Assembly: GCF_020532675.1 (NCBI RefSeq)
Contig: NZ_JAJAVE010000001.1
Span: 1,426,001 to 1,490,000 of the forward strand
Direction: 5' to 3'
Origin: Methylobacillus gramineus
GTDB lineage: Bacteria; Pseudomonadota; Gammaproteobacteria; Burkholderiales; Methylophilaceae
Length of the DNA: 64,000 bases
Shown: piece by piece, positions 1-10,599 of the stretch
Layout of the letters: each line of letters begins with the position of its first letter
How positions within the stretch are numbered: position 1 is the stretch's first letter
The notes under the pieces: generated by a model
The model's input: only the letters and a program-made list of their open reading frames with translations
What the model was told of the DNA's origin: nothing
The model's database searches: none
Made by a program: the position numbers and the translations under genes

Positions 1-222
1 AGCACACAGGCCTGCCTGCAATGCAGACTCAAACATATAGCCAGAAATCCGGGTATCCTTGCCGATAATGACGGTAGGCTTGGTACCTGGCACCAGATGA
101 TGATCCATGCGCGTCAATACACGACCAGCGGCATAGCCCAAACGCATGACAAAATCAGGCGTAATCGGGAACTCCCCTACACGACCACGTATACCATCGG
201 TACCAAAATATTTTCTGCTCAT
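1..222 (-). CDS. glmM: Phosphoglucosamine mutase, N-terminal part (runs off left edge)
   Basis: The 74 codons present encode the N-terminus of GlmM, which converts glucosamine-6-phosphate to glucosamine-1-phosphate for UDP-GlcNAc, peptidoglycan and LPS synthesis in the cytoplasm. The opening residues [19 protein letters not shown] are the typical GlmM start, with the FGTDGIRG signature of the phosphohexomutase superfamily; the catalytic serine loop lies outside the window. Start is the ATG at 222, as no longer reading frame fits the family. It follows folP by 57 bp on the same strand, the usual ftsH-folP-glmM order, so it is probably co-transcribed. No strong Shine-Dalgarno sequence is visible before the ATG. 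The 3' portion is cut by the window edge, not by mutation. Confidence 0.95.
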   Translation of the reverse strand, partial: MSRKYFGTDGIRGRVGEFPITPDFVMRLGYAAGRVLTRMDHHLVPGTKPTVIIGKDTRISGYMFESALQAGLCA

Positions 223-279
223 TATGTTATCTGTCTTAATGTTTGATTGATGTGCTTGAGTAATTGCTTTGACTGGTGC

Positions 280-1122
280 TCAGCCGTGCGTCAGGACTGC
301 ATTGACTACCTTCAAGGCATCCACTGTTGCCTTGACATCATGTACCCGCACAATACTCGCCCCTTTCATGGCCGAAATCACCGATGCTGCCAGGCTTGCA
401 TGCAAGCGCTGGTCAACATCACTACCAACAATCTGGCCAAGGATGGATTTACGTGAGAGGCCGACAAGCAAGGGGCGCCCCAATGAAAGCAGCTCTGGCA
501 ATGCTTCCAGCAAGGCAATGTTATGCACGGTACGCTTGCCAAAACCAAAGCCTGGATCCAGCACAATGCGCTCCGCGGCAATCCCCGCTTGCTGTAAGGT
601 CTGTAGACGCTTCAGCAAAAAGCGTTTTACCTCTTGTACCACATCATCATAGTGTGGCTCTAGCTGCATGGTCTGTGGGGTGCCCTGCATATGCATGAGG
701 CAGATGCCTGCATTACCTGCTGCTGCAGCGTCTATTGCTCCAGGTTCCTGCAAAGCGCGAATATCATTAATGATGGCCGCCCCTGCATTCACGGCTTCGC
801 GCATCACGGCCGGTTTATAAGTATCAATCGACAGTGGTACATCGACCTCTGCCGCTAATCGCTCAATGACAGGAATGACGCGGCTTAACTCTTCATCAAG
901 GCTGACAGGCGTGGCATTGGGGCGGGTAGATTCTCCACCGATATCCAGGATAGCAGCACCCTCTGTCACTAATTTCCGTGCGTGTGCAACAGCAAGCTCG
1001 GTAGACGCATAGCGACCACCATCAGAAAATGAATCTGGCGTGACATTGACGATACCCATGACATGGGCCTGGGCAAGATCCAATTGATAACGGCCACAAA
1101 TAAAATTGGTAGAGTTGGTCAT
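280..1122 (-). CDS. folP: Dihydropteroate synthase
   Basis: Dihydropteroate synthase joins p-aminobenzoate to 6-hydroxymethyl-dihydropterin diphosphate in folate synthesis and is the sulfonamide target. The 280-residue product has the expected TIM-barrel motifs: MGIVNVTPDSFSDGG near the N-terminus (first pterin-binding signature), GGESTRPNA shortly after, a central DIRAL segment, DPGFGFGK and the C-terminal RVHDV. The frame stays open up to an ATG at 1140, but the ATG at 1122 (MTNSTNF) gives the more usual length; either is possible. The gene lies 71 bp after ftsH and 57 bp before glmM on the same strand, a common betaproteobacterial operon. Identification is secure. Confidence 0.96.
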   Translation of the reverse strand: MTNSTNFICGRYQLDLAQAHVMGIVNVTPDSFSDGGRYASTELAVAHARKLVTEGAAILDIGGESTRPNATPVSLDEELSRVIPVIERLAAEVDVPLSIDTYKPAVMREAVNAGAAIINDIRALQEPGAIDAAAAGNAGICLMHMQGTPQTMQLEPHYDDVVQEVKRFLLKRLQTLQQAGIAAERIVLDPGFGFGKRTVHNIALLEALPELLSLGRPLLVGLSRKSILGQIVGSDVDQRLHASLAASVISAMKGASIVRVHDVKATVDALKVVNAVLTHG

Positions 1123-1193
1123 CGTAATGATAAAGGCCACAAGTCTCGAATAAATGCTGTCGAGTGACTTGTGGCCTATTGAGAGTTAAATGA

Positions 1194-3086
1194 TTATATT
1201 TTGGCGGCTGGCTGAGGGGTTGGCTCAGCGGTGGTACCACCACCGCTATCACTATCCGCCGCTGGTTTATTCTTGACTACCGGCACCTTGGGTGGACGTG
1301 GTGGCTTGCCATCCATAATGTCGTGGATCTGTTCGGCATCAATGGTTTCCCATTCAAGTAATGCTGCGGTCATGGCCTCAACCTTTTCCCGATGATCTTC
1401 AAGCAGATGACGGGCGACTGCATATTGCTCGTCAAGAATACGGCGAATTTCCGCATCCACTTTCTGCTGGGTTGCTTCGGATATCGTCTTGGATGACATA
1501 TTACCGAACATCGAATCCTGCTCACTACCCGCATACACCATGGTGCCCAAGAGATCAGACATACCATATTTGGTCACCATATCCCGCGCCAATTTCGTGG
1601 CACGTTCAAAGTCATTGGAGGCACCGGTAGACATCTGGTTCATGAAAATCTCTTCAGCAATACGCCCACCGAACAGGATGGAAATCTCTTCCAGCATCTT
1701 GTCCTTGTAGTTGCTGATGCGATCATGCTCTGGCAACTGCCATGTCAGGCCAAGCGCCCAGCCACGCGGCATGATAGTGACCTTGTGCACAGGATCAGCG
1801 TGTGGCAACAACGCAGCGACAACAGCATGGCCAGACTCGTGGTAGGCCGTATTACGGCGCTCCTCTTCACGCATGATCATGGACTTGCGCTCAGGACCCA
1901 TGAATATCTTGTCCTTGGCATCTTCAAAATCCTGCATATCCACCGTGCGTTTGTTACGCCGTGCTGCAAACAGCGCAGCCTCGTTGACCAGATTAGCCAA
2001 ATCAGCGCCAGAGAAGCCAGGAGTGCCGCGTGCAATGATATCAGCCTTGACATCACCATCAATTGGCACTTTGCGCATGTGCACTTTAAGAATCTGTTCG
2101 CGACCACGGATATCAGGCAAGCCCACCATCACCTGGCGGTCAAAACGTCCTGGACGCAACAAGGCTTTATCCAGCACATCTGCCCGGTTAGTCGCGGCAA
2201 TCACGATTACACCTGAATTGGGCTCAAAGCCATCCATCTCGACCAGCATCTGGTTCAGCGTCTGCTCGCGTTCGTCATTACCGCCGCCGGTACCTGCACC
2301 ACGATGACGACCAACTGCATCAATTTCATCAATAAAGATAATGCAAGGGGCGCTTTTCTTGGCTTGCTCAAACATGTCACGTACACGTGCCGCACCAACA
2401 CCGACGAACATTTCCACAAAGTCCGAACCGGAAATTGTGAAGAACGGCACTTTGGCCTCACCGGCAATCGCCTTGGCCAGCAAGGTTTTACCAGTACCCG
2501 GAGGACCCACCATCAATACGCCACGAGGAATACGGCCACCCAGCTTCTGGAACCTAGTCGGGTCACGCAGGAACTCGACCAATTCAGACACTTCTTCCTT
2601 GGCCTCATCACAACCCGCCACATCGGCAAAAGTCGTATTGTTGGAGTTCTCATCCAGCTGACGTGCCTTGCTCTTGCCGAACGAAAATGCGCCGCCCTTA
2701 CCGCCACCCTGCATCTGGCGCATAAAGAATACCCAGACGCCAATCAACAGCAGCATGGGGAACCATGACACGAAAATATTCATCAGCAGTGAAGGCTCTT
2801 CGTCAGGCTTGGCTTCCACTGTCACATTGTTCTTGAGCAGGTCGGACACCAGCCATGGGTCTGACGGCGCATAGGTATTGAATTTACGCCCTTCATTGGT
2901 CACACCGCGTAATACGCGACCATCAATCGTCACCTTGGCAATACGCCCTTCTTTCACCTCATTGATGAATTGGGAGTAAACCACCTGGCTTTCTGACGCA
3001 CTCTTGGGACCAAACTGGTTAAAAACCGTCATCAGTACCAGCGCAACGATGAGCCAGATAGCAATATTCTTTACGATGTTATTCAA
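1194..3086 (-). CDS. ftsH: ATP-dependent zinc metalloprotease FtsH
   Basis: FtsH is the membrane-anchored AAA+ protease that degrades sigma32, LpxC and misfolded membrane proteins. The 630-residue protein shows an N-terminal membrane segment (about residues 5-22), a periplasmic domain, a second membrane segment (about 100-122), Walker A GPPGTGKT near 195, Walker [12 protein letters not shown], the pore and second-region-of-homology residues ([20 protein letters not shown]) and the zinc motif HESGH near 415. The C-terminal tail is proline and alanine rich. The start is a TTG at 3086 preceded by AAGGAACGGGAC; no in-frame ATG precedes it. It lies between rlmE and folP in a standard order. Since the window also holds sigma32-type promoters for dnaK and grpE, FtsH would control the same regulon by proteolysis (known for the family). 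Confidence 0.97.
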   Translation of the reverse strand: MNNIVKNIAIWLIVALVLMTVFNQFGPKSASESQVVYSQFINEVKEGRIAKVTIDGRVLRGVTNEGRKFNTYAPSDPWLVSDLLKNNVTVEAKPDEEPSLLMNIFVSWFPMLLLIGVWVFFMRQMQGGGKGGAFSFGKSKARQLDENSNNTTFADVAGCDEAKEEVSELVEFLRDPTRFQKLGGRIPRGVLMVGPPGTGKTLLAKAIAGEAKVPFFTISGSDFVEMFVGVGAARVRDMFEQAKKSAPCIIFIDEIDAVGRHRGAGTGGGNDEREQTLNQMLVEMDGFEPNSGVIVIAATNRADVLDKALLRPGRFDRQVMVGLPDIRGREQILKVHMRKVPIDGDVKADIIARGTPGFSGADLANLVNEAALFAARRNKRTVDMQDFEDAKDKIFMGPERKSMIMREEERRNTAYHESGHAVVAALLPHADPVHKVTIMPRGWALGLTWQLPEHDRISNYKDKMLEEISILFGGRIAEEIFMNQMSTGASNDFERATKLARDMVTKYGMSDLLGTMVYAGSEQDSMFGNMSSKTISEATQQKVDAEIRRILDEQYAVARHLLEDHREKVEAMTAALLEWETIDAEQIHDIMDGKPPRPPKVPVVKNKPAADSDSGGGTTAEPTPQPAAKI

Positions 3087-3166
3087 AGTCCCGTTCCTTA
3101 TTCATGAGGGAATCTACTACTTTATTCTAAACCTATTTCGCACGCCATGCCCTAGTGTTAATACAC

Positions 3167-3790
3167 CTAGGCAGGTTTACGCTTCAGGCCCAGAAGATAG
3201 ACTTCACTACTGCGATCACGCGAAGCTTTGGGCTTACGCGTCACGACCTTTTCAAAACTGACCCGCATTTCACGCACAATGTCATCAAAACCTGAGCCAA
3301 TGAACACTTTGACCAACAAATTACCACCCGGTTTCAACCAGTCACGGCTGAATTCAAGCGCCAACTCTGTCAAATAAGCTGCATTGGCCTGATCAACAAC
3401 ACTGATGCCTGAGATATTGGGGGCCATATCCGCAATTACAAGGTCTACCTGCTTGCCGTCCAAACTTTTTTCCAGCGCAGCCAATACTTCTTTCTCACGA
3501 AAATCGCCCTGAATGAATTCAACCCCTGGAATCGGTGGCATTTCCAGGATATCCAACGCAATTACACGACCGTGATCCTGCAGCTTGTGTCTGGCCACTT
3601 GCGACCAGCTTCCGGGGGCAGAACCGAGATCAACCACGGTCATGCCCTGCTTGATCAGCTGGTCTTTTTCGTCAATTTCCAGAAGTTTATACGCCGCACG
3701 AGCGCGGTAGCCGTCACGTTGCGCACGCTTGACGTATTCGTCATTCACATGCTCCTGCAACCATGCTTTGCTGGTAGGTCTGCGTTTCAT
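3167..3790 (-). CDS. rlmE: 23S rRNA 2'-O-ribose U2552 methyltransferase
   Basis: RlmE (RrmJ/FtsJ) methylates U2552 in the A-loop of 23S rRNA, a late step of 50S assembly. The 207-residue length matches the family. The N-terminus has the RNA-contact segment with [34 protein letters not shown]; the SAM site is [15 protein letters not shown], followed by DMAPN, and the catalytic K-D-K-E set is consistent with K in RAAYK, D in ADMAPN, K in NLLVK and E near SSEVYLLG. It is 80 bp upstream of ftsH on the same strand and divergent from yhbY across a 43-bp gap, the same neighbourhood as in many proteobacteria. Confidence 0.96.
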   Translation of the reverse strand: MKRRPTSKAWLQEHVNDEYVKRAQRDGYRARAAYKLLEIDEKDQLIKQGMTVVDLGSAPGSWSQVARHKLQDHGRVIALDILEMPPIPGVEFIQGDFREKEVLAALEKSLDGKQVDLVIADMAPNISGISVVDQANAAYLTELALEFSRDWLKPGGNLLVKVFIGSGFDDIVREMRVSFEKVVTRKPKASRDRSSEVYLLGLKRKPA

Positions 3791-3833
3791 CTGCTAAACT
3801 GCGAGCCTTTTCGAATCAACAAGATACTTAAAA

Positions 3834-4121
3834 TTGAATTCCAAACAAATCAGCTTTCTGCGTGGCCTTGGTCACACCCTGCATCCTGTAGTGATGATTG
3901 GTAATAACGGCCTGACAGAACAGGTCTTGAAAGAAATTGAAGTCAGCCTCAAATCCCACGAGCTGATCAAGATCAAGGTATTTGGCGATGACCGTGCTGC
4001 ACGGATTCAAATACTGGAAGAAATTTGCGAGAAAACCGGCGCATTAGCCGTGCACCACATTGGCAAACAGCTAGTGGTCTATCGTCAGGCTGAACAAGCT
4101 AAAATCGTTATTCCCAAGTAA
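3834..4121 (+). CDS. yhbY: YhbY family ribosome-assembly RNA-binding protein
   Basis: A 95-residue protein with a single CRM (CRS1-YhbY) domain, a small alpha-beta RNA-binding fold linked to 50S maturation. The GxxG-type loop is seen as MIGNNGLTEQVLKEIE, with HELIKIKVFG and VHHIGKQLVVYR matching the rest of the domain. The start appears to be TTG at 3834, which aligns with the usual N-terminus; there is no ATG nearby in frame. It is transcribed divergently from rlmE, which also acts on the large subunit, so the shared promoter region pairs two ribosome-assembly genes. Confidence 0.92.
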   Translation: MNSKQISFLRGLGHTLHPVVMIGNNGLTEQVLKEIEVSLKSHELIKIKVFGDDRAARIQILEEICEKTGALAVHHIGKQLVVYRQAEQAKIVIPK

Positions 4122-4152
4122 GGCCGCATACCTTATACCTGTTGCGTAGATG

Positions 4153-4175
4153 CCGCTAGCAAAGATTGCTGGCGG
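4153..4175. terminator. Hairpin between convergent yhbY and DUF4149 gene
   Basis: CCGCTAGCAA (4153-4162) pairs with TTGCTGGCGG (4166-4175) with one G-U pair on plus and a 3-base loop. It sits in the 60-bp gap between two convergent genes, where a terminator is expected, but neither side has a convincing U-run, so function is uncertain. Confidence 0.3.
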
Positions 4176-4181
4176 TTCTCG

Positions 4182-4634
4182 CTATTGCCTTGCCTTCAAC
4201 ACCAATACCAGTCCAAGCAAGCTTTCAATCAAATATGCCACACTGGCAACACCGTGCCAGGTTTTGAATCGACTGGAAAATACGCTGTTCATAACATCTG
4301 CAGGCATGGCCTGTGCCTTAAGCGCAGCCATCAAAGGCTGGATACCAAAGTGTCCGGCCAGTGCCAGCAACAGCATGACAAACACGGCCCAGAAGAAGCC
4401 CTGCTTGAGCGCTGAGGTGCCAACACGCATTAGCCTATGCAGCAGTAAATAAAACGCACTGGCAAATCCAACGTAAGCCACAATCTCAAACAACTTGCCT
4501 GCAATGGTGCCAGCCAGTTGACGATCCGACAGCTGATGGAACAGAGTGGGCGCAACAATATATCCCACCGTCCACAAAGCACCTACCCAGAGCGTGATAA
4601 CGATTAATGCCAGCTTGTCGGACCAGTGGTTCAT
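4182..4634 (-). CDS. DUF4149 domain membrane protein
   Basis: A 150-residue integral membrane protein of the DUF4149 family, whose function is unknown. Four hydrophobic segments are visible at about residues 8-28, 48-66, 80-98 and 128-147. The first contains TLWVGALWTVGYIVAPTLF, the conserved opening of this family, with the VAP-x-LF pattern. A conserved basic/aromatic stretch SSRFKTWHGVASVAYLIES precedes the last helix. It begins 9 bp after greA ends on the same strand, so the two are probably co-transcribed; in other betaproteobacteria this family often follows greA or carB (from memory). No catalytic motif can be named. Confidence 0.85.
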   Translation of the reverse strand: MNHWSDKLALIVITLWVGALWTVGYIVAPTLFHQLSDRQLAGTIAGKLFEIVAYVGFASAFYLLLHRLMRVGTSALKQGFFWAVFVMLLLALAGHFGIQPLMAALKAQAMPADVMNSVFSSRFKTWHGVASVAYLIESLLGLVLVLKARQ

Positions 4635-4643
4635 GCTTGCAAC

Positions 4644-5120
4644 CTAGATGTACTGAACATTCAATACTTCATAGGAGCGCAAGCCGCCAGGTGCCATGAC
4701 CTCGGCCACATCCCCTTCAACCTTGCCAATCAGGGCGCGCGCAATCGGCGAGCCTATGGATATCTTGCCCCCCTTGATATCAGCTTCGTCGTCTCCAACG
4801 ATCTGGTAGGTAGAGACATCCCCATTATCCATATCTTCCACTTCCACCGTAGCGCCAAATACGCAACGACCTTCAGCATTCAATGTTGTTGGATCAATCA
4901 CCATGGCATGAGAAAGCTTCGCCTCAATCTCGGCAATACGTCCTTCTACAAAGCTCTGACGCTCCTTGGCCGCATCGTATTCTGCGTTTTCGGACAGGTC
5001 ACCCTGGGCACGTGCCTCGGAGATTGCCTGAATGATATAAGGACGATCAACACTACGCAGGCGCTGAAGTTCAGCCTTGAGTAGTTCAGCACCTTTGACG
5101 GTAATTGGAATTTGATTCAT
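4644..5120 (-). CDS. greA: Transcription elongation factor GreA
   Basis: GreA enters the secondary channel of RNA polymerase and stimulates cleavage of backtracked RNA. The 158-residue product has the N-terminal coiled coil with [14 protein letters not shown] and the tip acidic residues in [15 protein letters not shown], followed by the C-terminal FKBP-like domain with [10 protein letters not shown]. Start ATG at 5120 has AGGGA seven bases upstream. It lies downstream of carB but is separated by a good intrinsic terminator (5148-5184), so expression may depend on read-through or a promoter in the short gap. The DUF4149 gene follows closely. Confidence 0.97.
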   Translation of the reverse strand: MNQIPITVKGAELLKAELQRLRSVDRPYIIQAISEARAQGDLSENAEYDAAKERQSFVEGRIAEIEAKLSHAMVIDPTTLNAEGRCVFGATVEVEDMDNGDVSTYQIVGDDEADIKGGKISIGSPIARALIGKVEGDVAEVMAPGGLRSYEVLNVQYI

Positions 5121-5147
5121 TTTTTATTCCCTGAATTCCGAAACTTA

Positions 5148-5184
5148 ATAAAACAAAAACCACACCTGCGGTCCAGGCGTGGTT
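5148..5184 (-). terminator. Intrinsic terminator after carB
   Basis: On the minus strand AACCACGCC and GGTGTGGTT (5184-5176 and 5166-5158) form a 9-bp stem with one G-U pair and a 9-base loop, followed directly by TTTTGTTTT. It lies 19 bp after the carB stop and before greA, so it should limit carAB read-through into greA. Confidence 0.85.
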
Positions 5185-5202
5185 CCAGTGAGCACTATCT
5201 TA

Positions 5203-8200
5203 TTACTTAGGCAGTTGCTTATGCAAGTTTTGCAACGACTGGACTTCCAGCTCCTGTATATGCGCCATCCCCATACAAGCAGCCTTGGCACCGGCTAGTG
5301 TCGTATAGTATGTCACCTTTTGTTGCAGGGCACTTCGACGGATTTCGTAAGAATCAGCCACAGCCCGCTTGTCTTCAGTGACATTGACGATGAAACTGAT
5401 ATCGCCATTCTTGATCATATCCACAATATGCGGACGGCCTTCAGCCACTTTATTGACCGGCGTTACCTTCAGGCCAGCATCGGTCAAGGCCCCTGCAGTA
5501 CCACGAGTAGCCACCAACTGGAAGCCGAGATCAGCCAGTGCCTGGGCAATCTCGACTACACGCTCCCTATCTTCGCGGCGTACACTGATAAACGCCCGGC
5601 CACTCTTGGGCAGCTTTGTTCCTGAACCCAGCTGTGACTTCACAAAGGCTTCGGCAAAAGTCTTGCCTATACCCATGACCTCACCTGTGGATTTCATTTC
5701 CGGCCCCAGAATGGTATCCACGCCTGGGAACTTGATGAAGGGGAATACCGCCTCCTTGACTGAATAGTAAGGGGGCACCACTTCATGGGTGACGCCCTGC
5801 TGCTTGAGCGTGACACCCGTCATGCAACGGGCAGCAATCTTCGCCAACTGCAGGCCACAAGCCTTGGAGACAAAAGGTACGGTACGCGAGGCACGCGGGT
5901 TGACTTCCAGCACATAGACCGTCTCGCCCTGAATCGCAAACTGTACGTTCATCAGGCCAACCACGCCTAGCGCCTTGGCCATGATCACAGTCTGCGCACG
6001 CAATTCATTCTGCATCGCAGCCGAGAGGCTGTATGGAGGCAATGAACAGGCAGAATCGCCAGAGTGCACACCAGCCTGCTCAACGTGTTCCATGATGCCG
6101 CCGATGATCACATCTTCACCATCGGACAATGCATCCACATCCACTTCAAGAGCGTCATTGAGGAAGCGATCGAGCAATACAGGCGACTCATTAGACACCT
6201 TGACCGCTTCACGCATGTAGCGCTCCAGCTGTGACTGCTCATGCACAATTTCCATGGCGCGGCCACCCAGCACATAAGATGGACGCACCACCAGTGGATA
6301 ACCAATTTCCAGCGCCAAGCGAATAGCCTCTTCCGGCGTACGCGCAGTGCGGTTAGGTGGTTGCTTGAGGTTTTCCTGTTGCAGCATTTGCTGGAAGCGT
6401 TCACGGTCTTCCGCACGATCAATCGCATCCGGGCTGGTACCGATGATAGGCACCCCGGCTTTCTCCAGGTCACGCGCGAGTTTCAGCGGTGTCTGACCGC
6501 CATACTGCACGATCACGCCGACTGGTTTTTCCAGGGCTACTATCTCAAGCACATCCTCCAGTGTCAGCGGCTCGAAATAGAGACGATCAGAGGTATCATA
6601 ATCCGTTGAAACGGTTTCCGGGTTGCAGTTGACCATAATGGTTTCATAACCATCTTCGCGCATGGCAAAAGCCGCATGCACACAGCAGTAATCAAACTCA
6701 ATACCCTGACCGATACGGTTAGGTCCACCGCCCAGCACCATGATTTTCTTGTTATTAGTCGGCTGCGCCTCGCACTCTTCCTCATAGGTGGAATACATAT
6801 AGGCTGTATCAGTGGAAAACTCAGCGGCGCAAGTGTCAACACGCTTGTAAACCGGACGTACATTCAAGGCCTGGCGATAAGCACGCACCGCATGCTGGTC
6901 AGTACCCAGCAACTTGGCCAGACGCTTATCGGCAAATCCACGGCGCTTGAGCTGGAACAAGGCATCCTTGTCCAGATCGGCCAGATGACGGCCCTTGAGC
7001 GCCTGCTCACGCTTGATAATGTCTTCTATCTGCACCAGGAACCAGCGGTCTATCTTGGACAGGTCAAACACCTGGTTGATCGTCAGGCCAGCACGGAAGG
7101 CATCGCCCACGTACCAGATACGCTCGGGGCCAGGTTCGCCCAGTTCTTTCTGGATTTGATCCAGATCCGTAGTTTTCTCGTCCAACCCATCCACACCAAC
7201 CTCAAGCCCACGCAGAGCCTTCTGGAAGGACTCCTGGAAGGTACGGCCAATCGCCATCACCTCACCCACAGACTTCATCTGGGTAGTGAGACGCGAGTCT
7301 GCCTGAGGGAATTTCTCGAAGGCAAAACGTGGCACCTTGGTGACTACATAATCAATCGTCGGCTCAAATGATGCGGGAGTGGCACCCCCAGTGATCTCAT
7401 TGCGCAGCTCATCCAGCGTAAAGCCGACGGCCAGCTTGGCCGCCACTTTGGCAATCGGGAAGCCTGTCGCCTTGGAAGCCAAGGCAGAGGAACGCGATAC
7501 GCGCGGATTCATCTCGATCACGATCATGCGACCATCATCAGGGTTGATGGCAAACTGTACGTTGGATCCACCGGTATCTACACCAATTTCACGCAGCACT
7601 GCCAGTGAGGCATTGCGCATGATCTGGTATTCCTTGTCCGTCAGCGTCTGGGCTGGGGCCACCGTGATCGAGTCACCGGTATGCACTCCCATAGGGTCCA
7701 GGTTTTCGATCGAGCAAATAATGATGCAGTTGTCCTTGCTATCGCGGACCACTTCCATTTCATACTCTTTCCATCCCAGCAGCGATTCTTCAATCAGCAA
7801 CTCACTGGTAGGTGAAGCCTCTAGACCACGTTCACAGATGGCGATGAATTCTTCACGATTGTAGGCAATACCACCACCACTGCCCCCCATAGTGAAAGAC
7901 GGGCGAATAATCGCAGGGTAGCCGATAGAAGCCTGCACTTGCAGTGCCTCTTCCATGCTATGTGCCACCATGGAGCGCGCAGATCCCAGACCAATCTTGG
8001 TCATGGCAGTCTTGAACTTCTCACGATCTTCGGCTTTGTCGATGGCTTCTTTAGAGGCGCCAATCAACTCAACATTGTACTTTTCCAGCACGCCATGCTT
8101 GGCCAGGTCCAGCGCACAATTCAGTGCAGTCTGGCCGCCCATGGTCGGCAACAAGGCATCAGGGCGCTCAATGTCGATAATTTTCTCGACAATCTGCCAG

Positions 8201-8409
8201 GTCACTGGCTCGATATAAGTGGCGTCGGCCATTTCCGGGTCGGTCATGATAGTGGCCGGATTGGAATTGACCAGAATGACGCGATATCCTTCTTCGCGTA
8301 ATGCCTTACAAGCCTGGGCACCAGAGTAGTCGAACTCACAGGCCTGACCGATCACGATAGGACCAGCGCCAATGATGAGGATGGATTTGATGTCTGTACG
8401 TTTTGCCAT
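5203..8409 (-). CDS. carB: Carbamoyl-phosphate synthase large subunit
   Basis: CarB makes carbamoyl phosphate from bicarbonate, two ATP and ammonia channelled from CarA, feeding pyrimidine and arginine synthesis. The 1068-residue length is normal. Two homologous halves are plain: the first with [20 protein letters not shown] and the ATP-grasp motifs [10 protein letters not shown] and [12 protein letters not shown], the second with [19 protein letters not shown] and [12 protein letters not shown]. The C-terminal allosteric MGS-like domain (about 940-1068) contains the [12 protein letters not shown] region. It starts 4 bp after carA and is followed by a terminator, so carA-carB is a unit. Carbamoyl phosphate made here is also the donor used by the carbamoyltransferase at 31622-33340. 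Confidence 0.98.
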   Translation of the reverse strand: MAKRTDIKSILIIGAGPIVIGQACEFDYSGAQACKALREEGYRVILVNSNPATIMTDPEMADATYIEPVTWQIVEKIIDIERPDALLPTMGGQTALNCALDLAKHGVLEKYNVELIGASKEAIDKAEDREKFKTAMTKIGLGSARSMVAHSMEEALQVQASIGYPAIIRPSFTMGGSGGGIAYNREEFIAICERGLEASPTSELLIEESLLGWKEYEMEVVRDSKDNCIIICSIENLDPMGVHTGDSITVAPAQTLTDKEYQIMRNASLAVLREIGVDTGGSNVQFAINPDDGRMIVIEMNPRVSRSSALASKATGFPIAKVAAKLAVGFTLDELRNEITGGATPASFEPTIDYVVTKVPRFAFEKFPQADSRLTTQMKSVGEVMAIGRTFQESFQKALRGLEVGVDGLDEKTTDLDQIQKELGEPGPERIWYVGDAFRAGLTINQVFDLSKIDRWFLVQIEDIIKREQALKGRHLADLDKDALFQLKRRGFADKRLAKLLGTDQHAVRAYRQALNVRPVYKRVDTCAAEFSTDTAYMYSTYEEECEAQPTNNKKIMVLGGGPNRIGQGIEFDYCCVHAAFAMREDGYETIMVNCNPETVSTDYDTSDRLYFEPLTLEDVLEIVALEKPVGVIVQYGGQTPLKLARDLEKAGVPIIGTSPDAIDRAEDRERFQQMLQQENLKQPPNRTARTPEEAIRLALEIGYPLVVRPSYVLGGRAMEIVHEQSQLERYMREAVKVSNESPVLLDRFLNDALEVDVDALSDGEDVIIGGIMEHVEQAGVHSGDSACSLPPYSLSAAMQNELRAQTVIMAKALGVVGLMNVQFAIQGETVYVLEVNPRASRTVPFVSKACGLQLAKIAARCMTGVTLKQQGVTHEVVPPYYSVKEAVFPFIKFPGVDTILGPEMKSTGEVMGIGKTFAEAFVKSQLGSGTKLPKSGRAFISVRREDRERVVEIAQALADLGFQLVATRGTAGALTDAGLKVTPVNKVAEGRPHIVDMIKNGDISFIVNVTEDKRAVADSYEIRRSALQQKVTYYTTLAGAKAACMGMAHIQELEVQSLQNLHKQLPK

Positions 8410-8413
8410 AATT

Positions 8414-9544
8414 TTATTGCTTGTGCTGTTCCATCAAGTTGATGAAGCGGTCAAATAGATAGCTCATCTCATTCGGGCCGGGGCTCGCTTCAGGGTGACC
8501 CTGGAAGCTAAAAGCAGGTTTGTCGGTACGGGTAATGCCTTGCAGGCTGCCGTCAAACAGGGAAACATGCGTGGTCTTGACGTTGGCAGGCAAACTATCA
8601 GGATCGACCGCAAAACCATGATTCTGACTGGTAATGAAGACTCGCTTATCTTCCACATCCTGCACCGGGTGGTTGGCACCATGATGCCCAAACTTCATTT
8701 TGACGGTCTTGGCACCGCTGGCCAACGCCAGTAACTGGTGGCCAAGACAGATGCCAAATACGGGGATACCGGTTTCCACCAGGGTGTTGATCGCGCTGAT
8801 CGCGTAATCGCATGGTTCAGGATCACCTGGACCATTGGAGAGGAAAATGCCATCCGGCTTTAAAGCCAGTGCTTGTTCAGCCGTTGCTTGTGCCGGAAGA
8901 ATGGTGACTTTACAGCCGCGCTCGACCAGCATCCGCAGGATGTTGTGTTTAACACCATAGTCGAAGGCGACCACATTGAATGTGGATACGCCTGGCTGAT
9001 CGTAGCCGGATTCAAGCTTCCACTCGCCAGACTCAAAAGTACCCGCCTCTTTACGACTCACCACCTTGGCCAAGTCCATGCCAGCAAGACCAGGGAAGCT
9101 ACGCGCCAATTCCAGCGCCTGCGCTTCATCCAGCTCACCGGCGATAATACAGCCTGCCTGTGCGCCTTTTTCACGCAAAATACGCGTCAGCTTGCGCGTA
9201 TCAATGTCGGCAATCGCAACAACATTATTTTCAGCAAGATATTCGGACAAGCTCTGTTCACTGCGCCAGTTACTGTCGATGAGCGGCAGGTCGCGAATCA
9301 CGAGACCACTGGCATATACACGATCCGACTCGACATCTTCCCGGTTAACACCAACATTGCCGATATGCGGATAGGTCAGCGTGACGATTTGCTTGGTATA
9401 GGAAGGGTCGGTCAGAATTTCCTGGTAACCGGTAATGGAGGTATTGAACACCACCTCACCTACGGTCTGTCCCAAGGCACCAATTGAAATGCCCCTGAAC
9501 ACTGTCCCGTCTGCGAGCACAAGTACGGCTGGGGTTTGTGGCAA
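8414..9544 (-). CDS. carA: Carbamoyl-phosphate synthase small subunit
   Basis: CarA is the glutaminase subunit that supplies ammonia to CarB. The 376-residue protein has the N-terminal CPSase_sm domain ([19 protein letters not shown]) and a C-terminal class I amidotransferase domain with the nucleophile in [20 protein letters not shown] (Cys near 265) and the His-Glu pair in [11 protein letters not shown]. The start is TTG at 9544, six bases after AAGGAG, a good ribosome site; no in-frame ATG exists upstream. A strong promoter and a leader hairpin lie just upstream, so the operon begins here. Function is certain. Confidence 0.97.
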   Translation of the reverse strand: MPQTPAVLVLADGTVFRGISIGALGQTVGEVVFNTSITGYQEILTDPSYTKQIVTLTYPHIGNVGVNREDVESDRVYASGLVIRDLPLIDSNWRSEQSLSEYLAENNVVAIADIDTRKLTRILREKGAQAGCIIAGELDEAQALELARSFPGLAGMDLAKVVSRKEAGTFESGEWKLESGYDQPGVSTFNVVAFDYGVKHNILRMLVERGCKVTILPAQATAEQALALKPDGIFLSNGPGDPEPCDYAISAINTLVETGIPVFGICLGHQLLALASGAKTVKMKFGHHGANHPVQDVEDKRVFITSQNHGFAVDPDSLPANVKTTHVSLFDGSLQGITRTDKPAFSFQGHPEASPGPNEMSYLFDRFINLMEQHKQ

Positions 9545-9606
9545 TTCTAACTCCTTGTAACTGTTTGATATTCCGCGCCACTACAAGCACGGAAAGCGGA
9601 TGTGCA

Positions 9607-9636
9607 AAGCGGGACGAGCAACCGCTCATCCCGCTT
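9607..9636 (-). promoter_or_regulatory. Hairpin in the carAB 5' leader
   Basis: On the minus strand AAGCGGGATGAG (9636-9625) pairs with CTCGTCCCGCTT (9618-9607): a 12-bp stem with one G-U pair and a 6-base loop. It would form the first part of the carAB transcript, starting a few bases after the predicted start site. There is no U-run after it, so it is not a classical terminator. It may stabilise the RNA or mediate pyrimidine control; the sequence alone does not decide. Confidence 0.6.
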
Positions 9637-9648
9637 GAATTTTGTGAA

Positions 9649-9677
9649 ATTATAGCTCAAAGCGCCCCGCTCTTCAA
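9649..9677 (-). promoter_or_regulatory. Sigma70 promoter of carAB
   Basis: TTGAAG (9677-9672) and a perfect TATAAT (9654-9649) are separated by 17 bases on the minus strand. The expected start site is near 9642, giving a leader of about 100 nt before the carA TTG. It separates carAB transcription from dapB upstream. Confidence 0.8.
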
Positions 9678-9761
9678 CGCGCTCTTCAAGAATTTTTGGC
9701 AATGCCCCTGAAGAACAATGCCTTGAACACCTATTGCCGAAGCGTAAAACGCTGACAGGAC

Positions 9762-10565
9762 CTAGTTGCGCAAACCCAGTACATCCTGCATGTCATAAAG
9801 CCCGGATTGCTTGGTCGCGAGGAATTTACCTGCACGCAAGGCACCCAAGGCAAAAGTGGCACGGCTGGATGCCTTGTGCGTCAACTCGACACGCTCACCT
9901 GTCCCGGCGAACAATACCGTGTGATCACCGACCACATCCCCGCCACGCACCGTCGCGAATCCAATGGTATTGGCATCACGCTCGCCGGTAACGCCCTCGC
10001 GACCATACACTGCACACTCATCCAGGTTACGACCCAATGCTGAAGCAGCCGCCTCACCCAATCGCAATGCCGTACCCGATGGCGCATCCACCTTATACCG
10101 ATGGTGAGCTTCTATGATCTCCACATCGTAACCCTCTGCCAGCACTTTGGCCGCCGATTGCACCAGGTTAATCAACAAGGTCACTCCCACACTCATATTG
10201 GGCGCGAATACGATAGCGACGTCTTTAGCTGCGCGCTCTATCTGCTGTTTCTGCTCTGCAGTAAATCCTGTAGTACCAATAACAAGCTTGACGCCTGCCT
10301 GGCGACAGGCAGCGACATATTCCAGACTAGGCTCAGGACGGGTAAAGTCAACCAGCACATCAGCACCCTGAATGGCAGCATGCACATCAGCACTGATCTT
10401 GACGCCACTGACTCGGCCAAACTGTTCTCCGGCATCGCGACCGATCTGCACGCTGTCTGCTCGATCCAAAGCACCATGCAGCACCAACTCTGCATCCTCA
10501 AACACACCTTCCAGCAAGGCATGACCCATGCGACCGGAGCATCCGGCAATCACTATCTTTTGCAT
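9762..10565 (-). CDS. dapB: 4-hydroxy-tetrahydrodipicolinate reductase
   Basis: DapB reduces the DapA product with NAD(P)H in the diaminopimelate/lysine pathway, so it supplies peptidoglycan and lysine. The 267-residue protein begins with the Rossmann signature [12 protein letters not shown], has DFTRPE and GTTGFT in the cofactor domain, and the family signature [15 protein letters not shown] with the catalytic histidine pair and lysine. The C-terminus carries [19 protein letters not shown]. It lies 81 bp after bamE on the same strand; an 11-bp inverted repeat fills part of that gap. The carAB promoter follows downstream, so dapB is probably the last gene of a bamE-dapB unit. Confidence 0.97.
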   Translation of the reverse strand: MQKIVIAGCSGRMGHALLEGVFEDAELVLHGALDRADSVQIGRDAGEQFGRVSGVKISADVHAAIQGADVLVDFTRPEPSLEYVAACRQAGVKLVIGTTGFTAEQKQQIERAAKDVAIVFAPNMSVGVTLLINLVQSAAKVLAEGYDVEIIEAHHRYKVDAPSGTALRLGEAAASALGRNLDECAVYGREGVTGERDANTIGFATVRGGDVVGDHTVLFAGTGERVELTHKASSRATFALGALRAGKFLATKQSGLYDMQDVLGLRN

Positions 10566-10599
10566 TTCAGACTATATTCTTCAAGTGTGATAAATACTT

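Noticed and set aside
6676-7371. A 231-codon open frame on plus, antisense to carB
   Set aside because: carB on the other strand is complete and highly conserved; the plus frame has no recognisable domain and no ribosome site, and arises from codon bias of the real gene.
8873-9487. A 204-codon plus frame antisense to carA
   Set aside because: Shadow of carA; the sequence has no domain signature and no promoter upstream.
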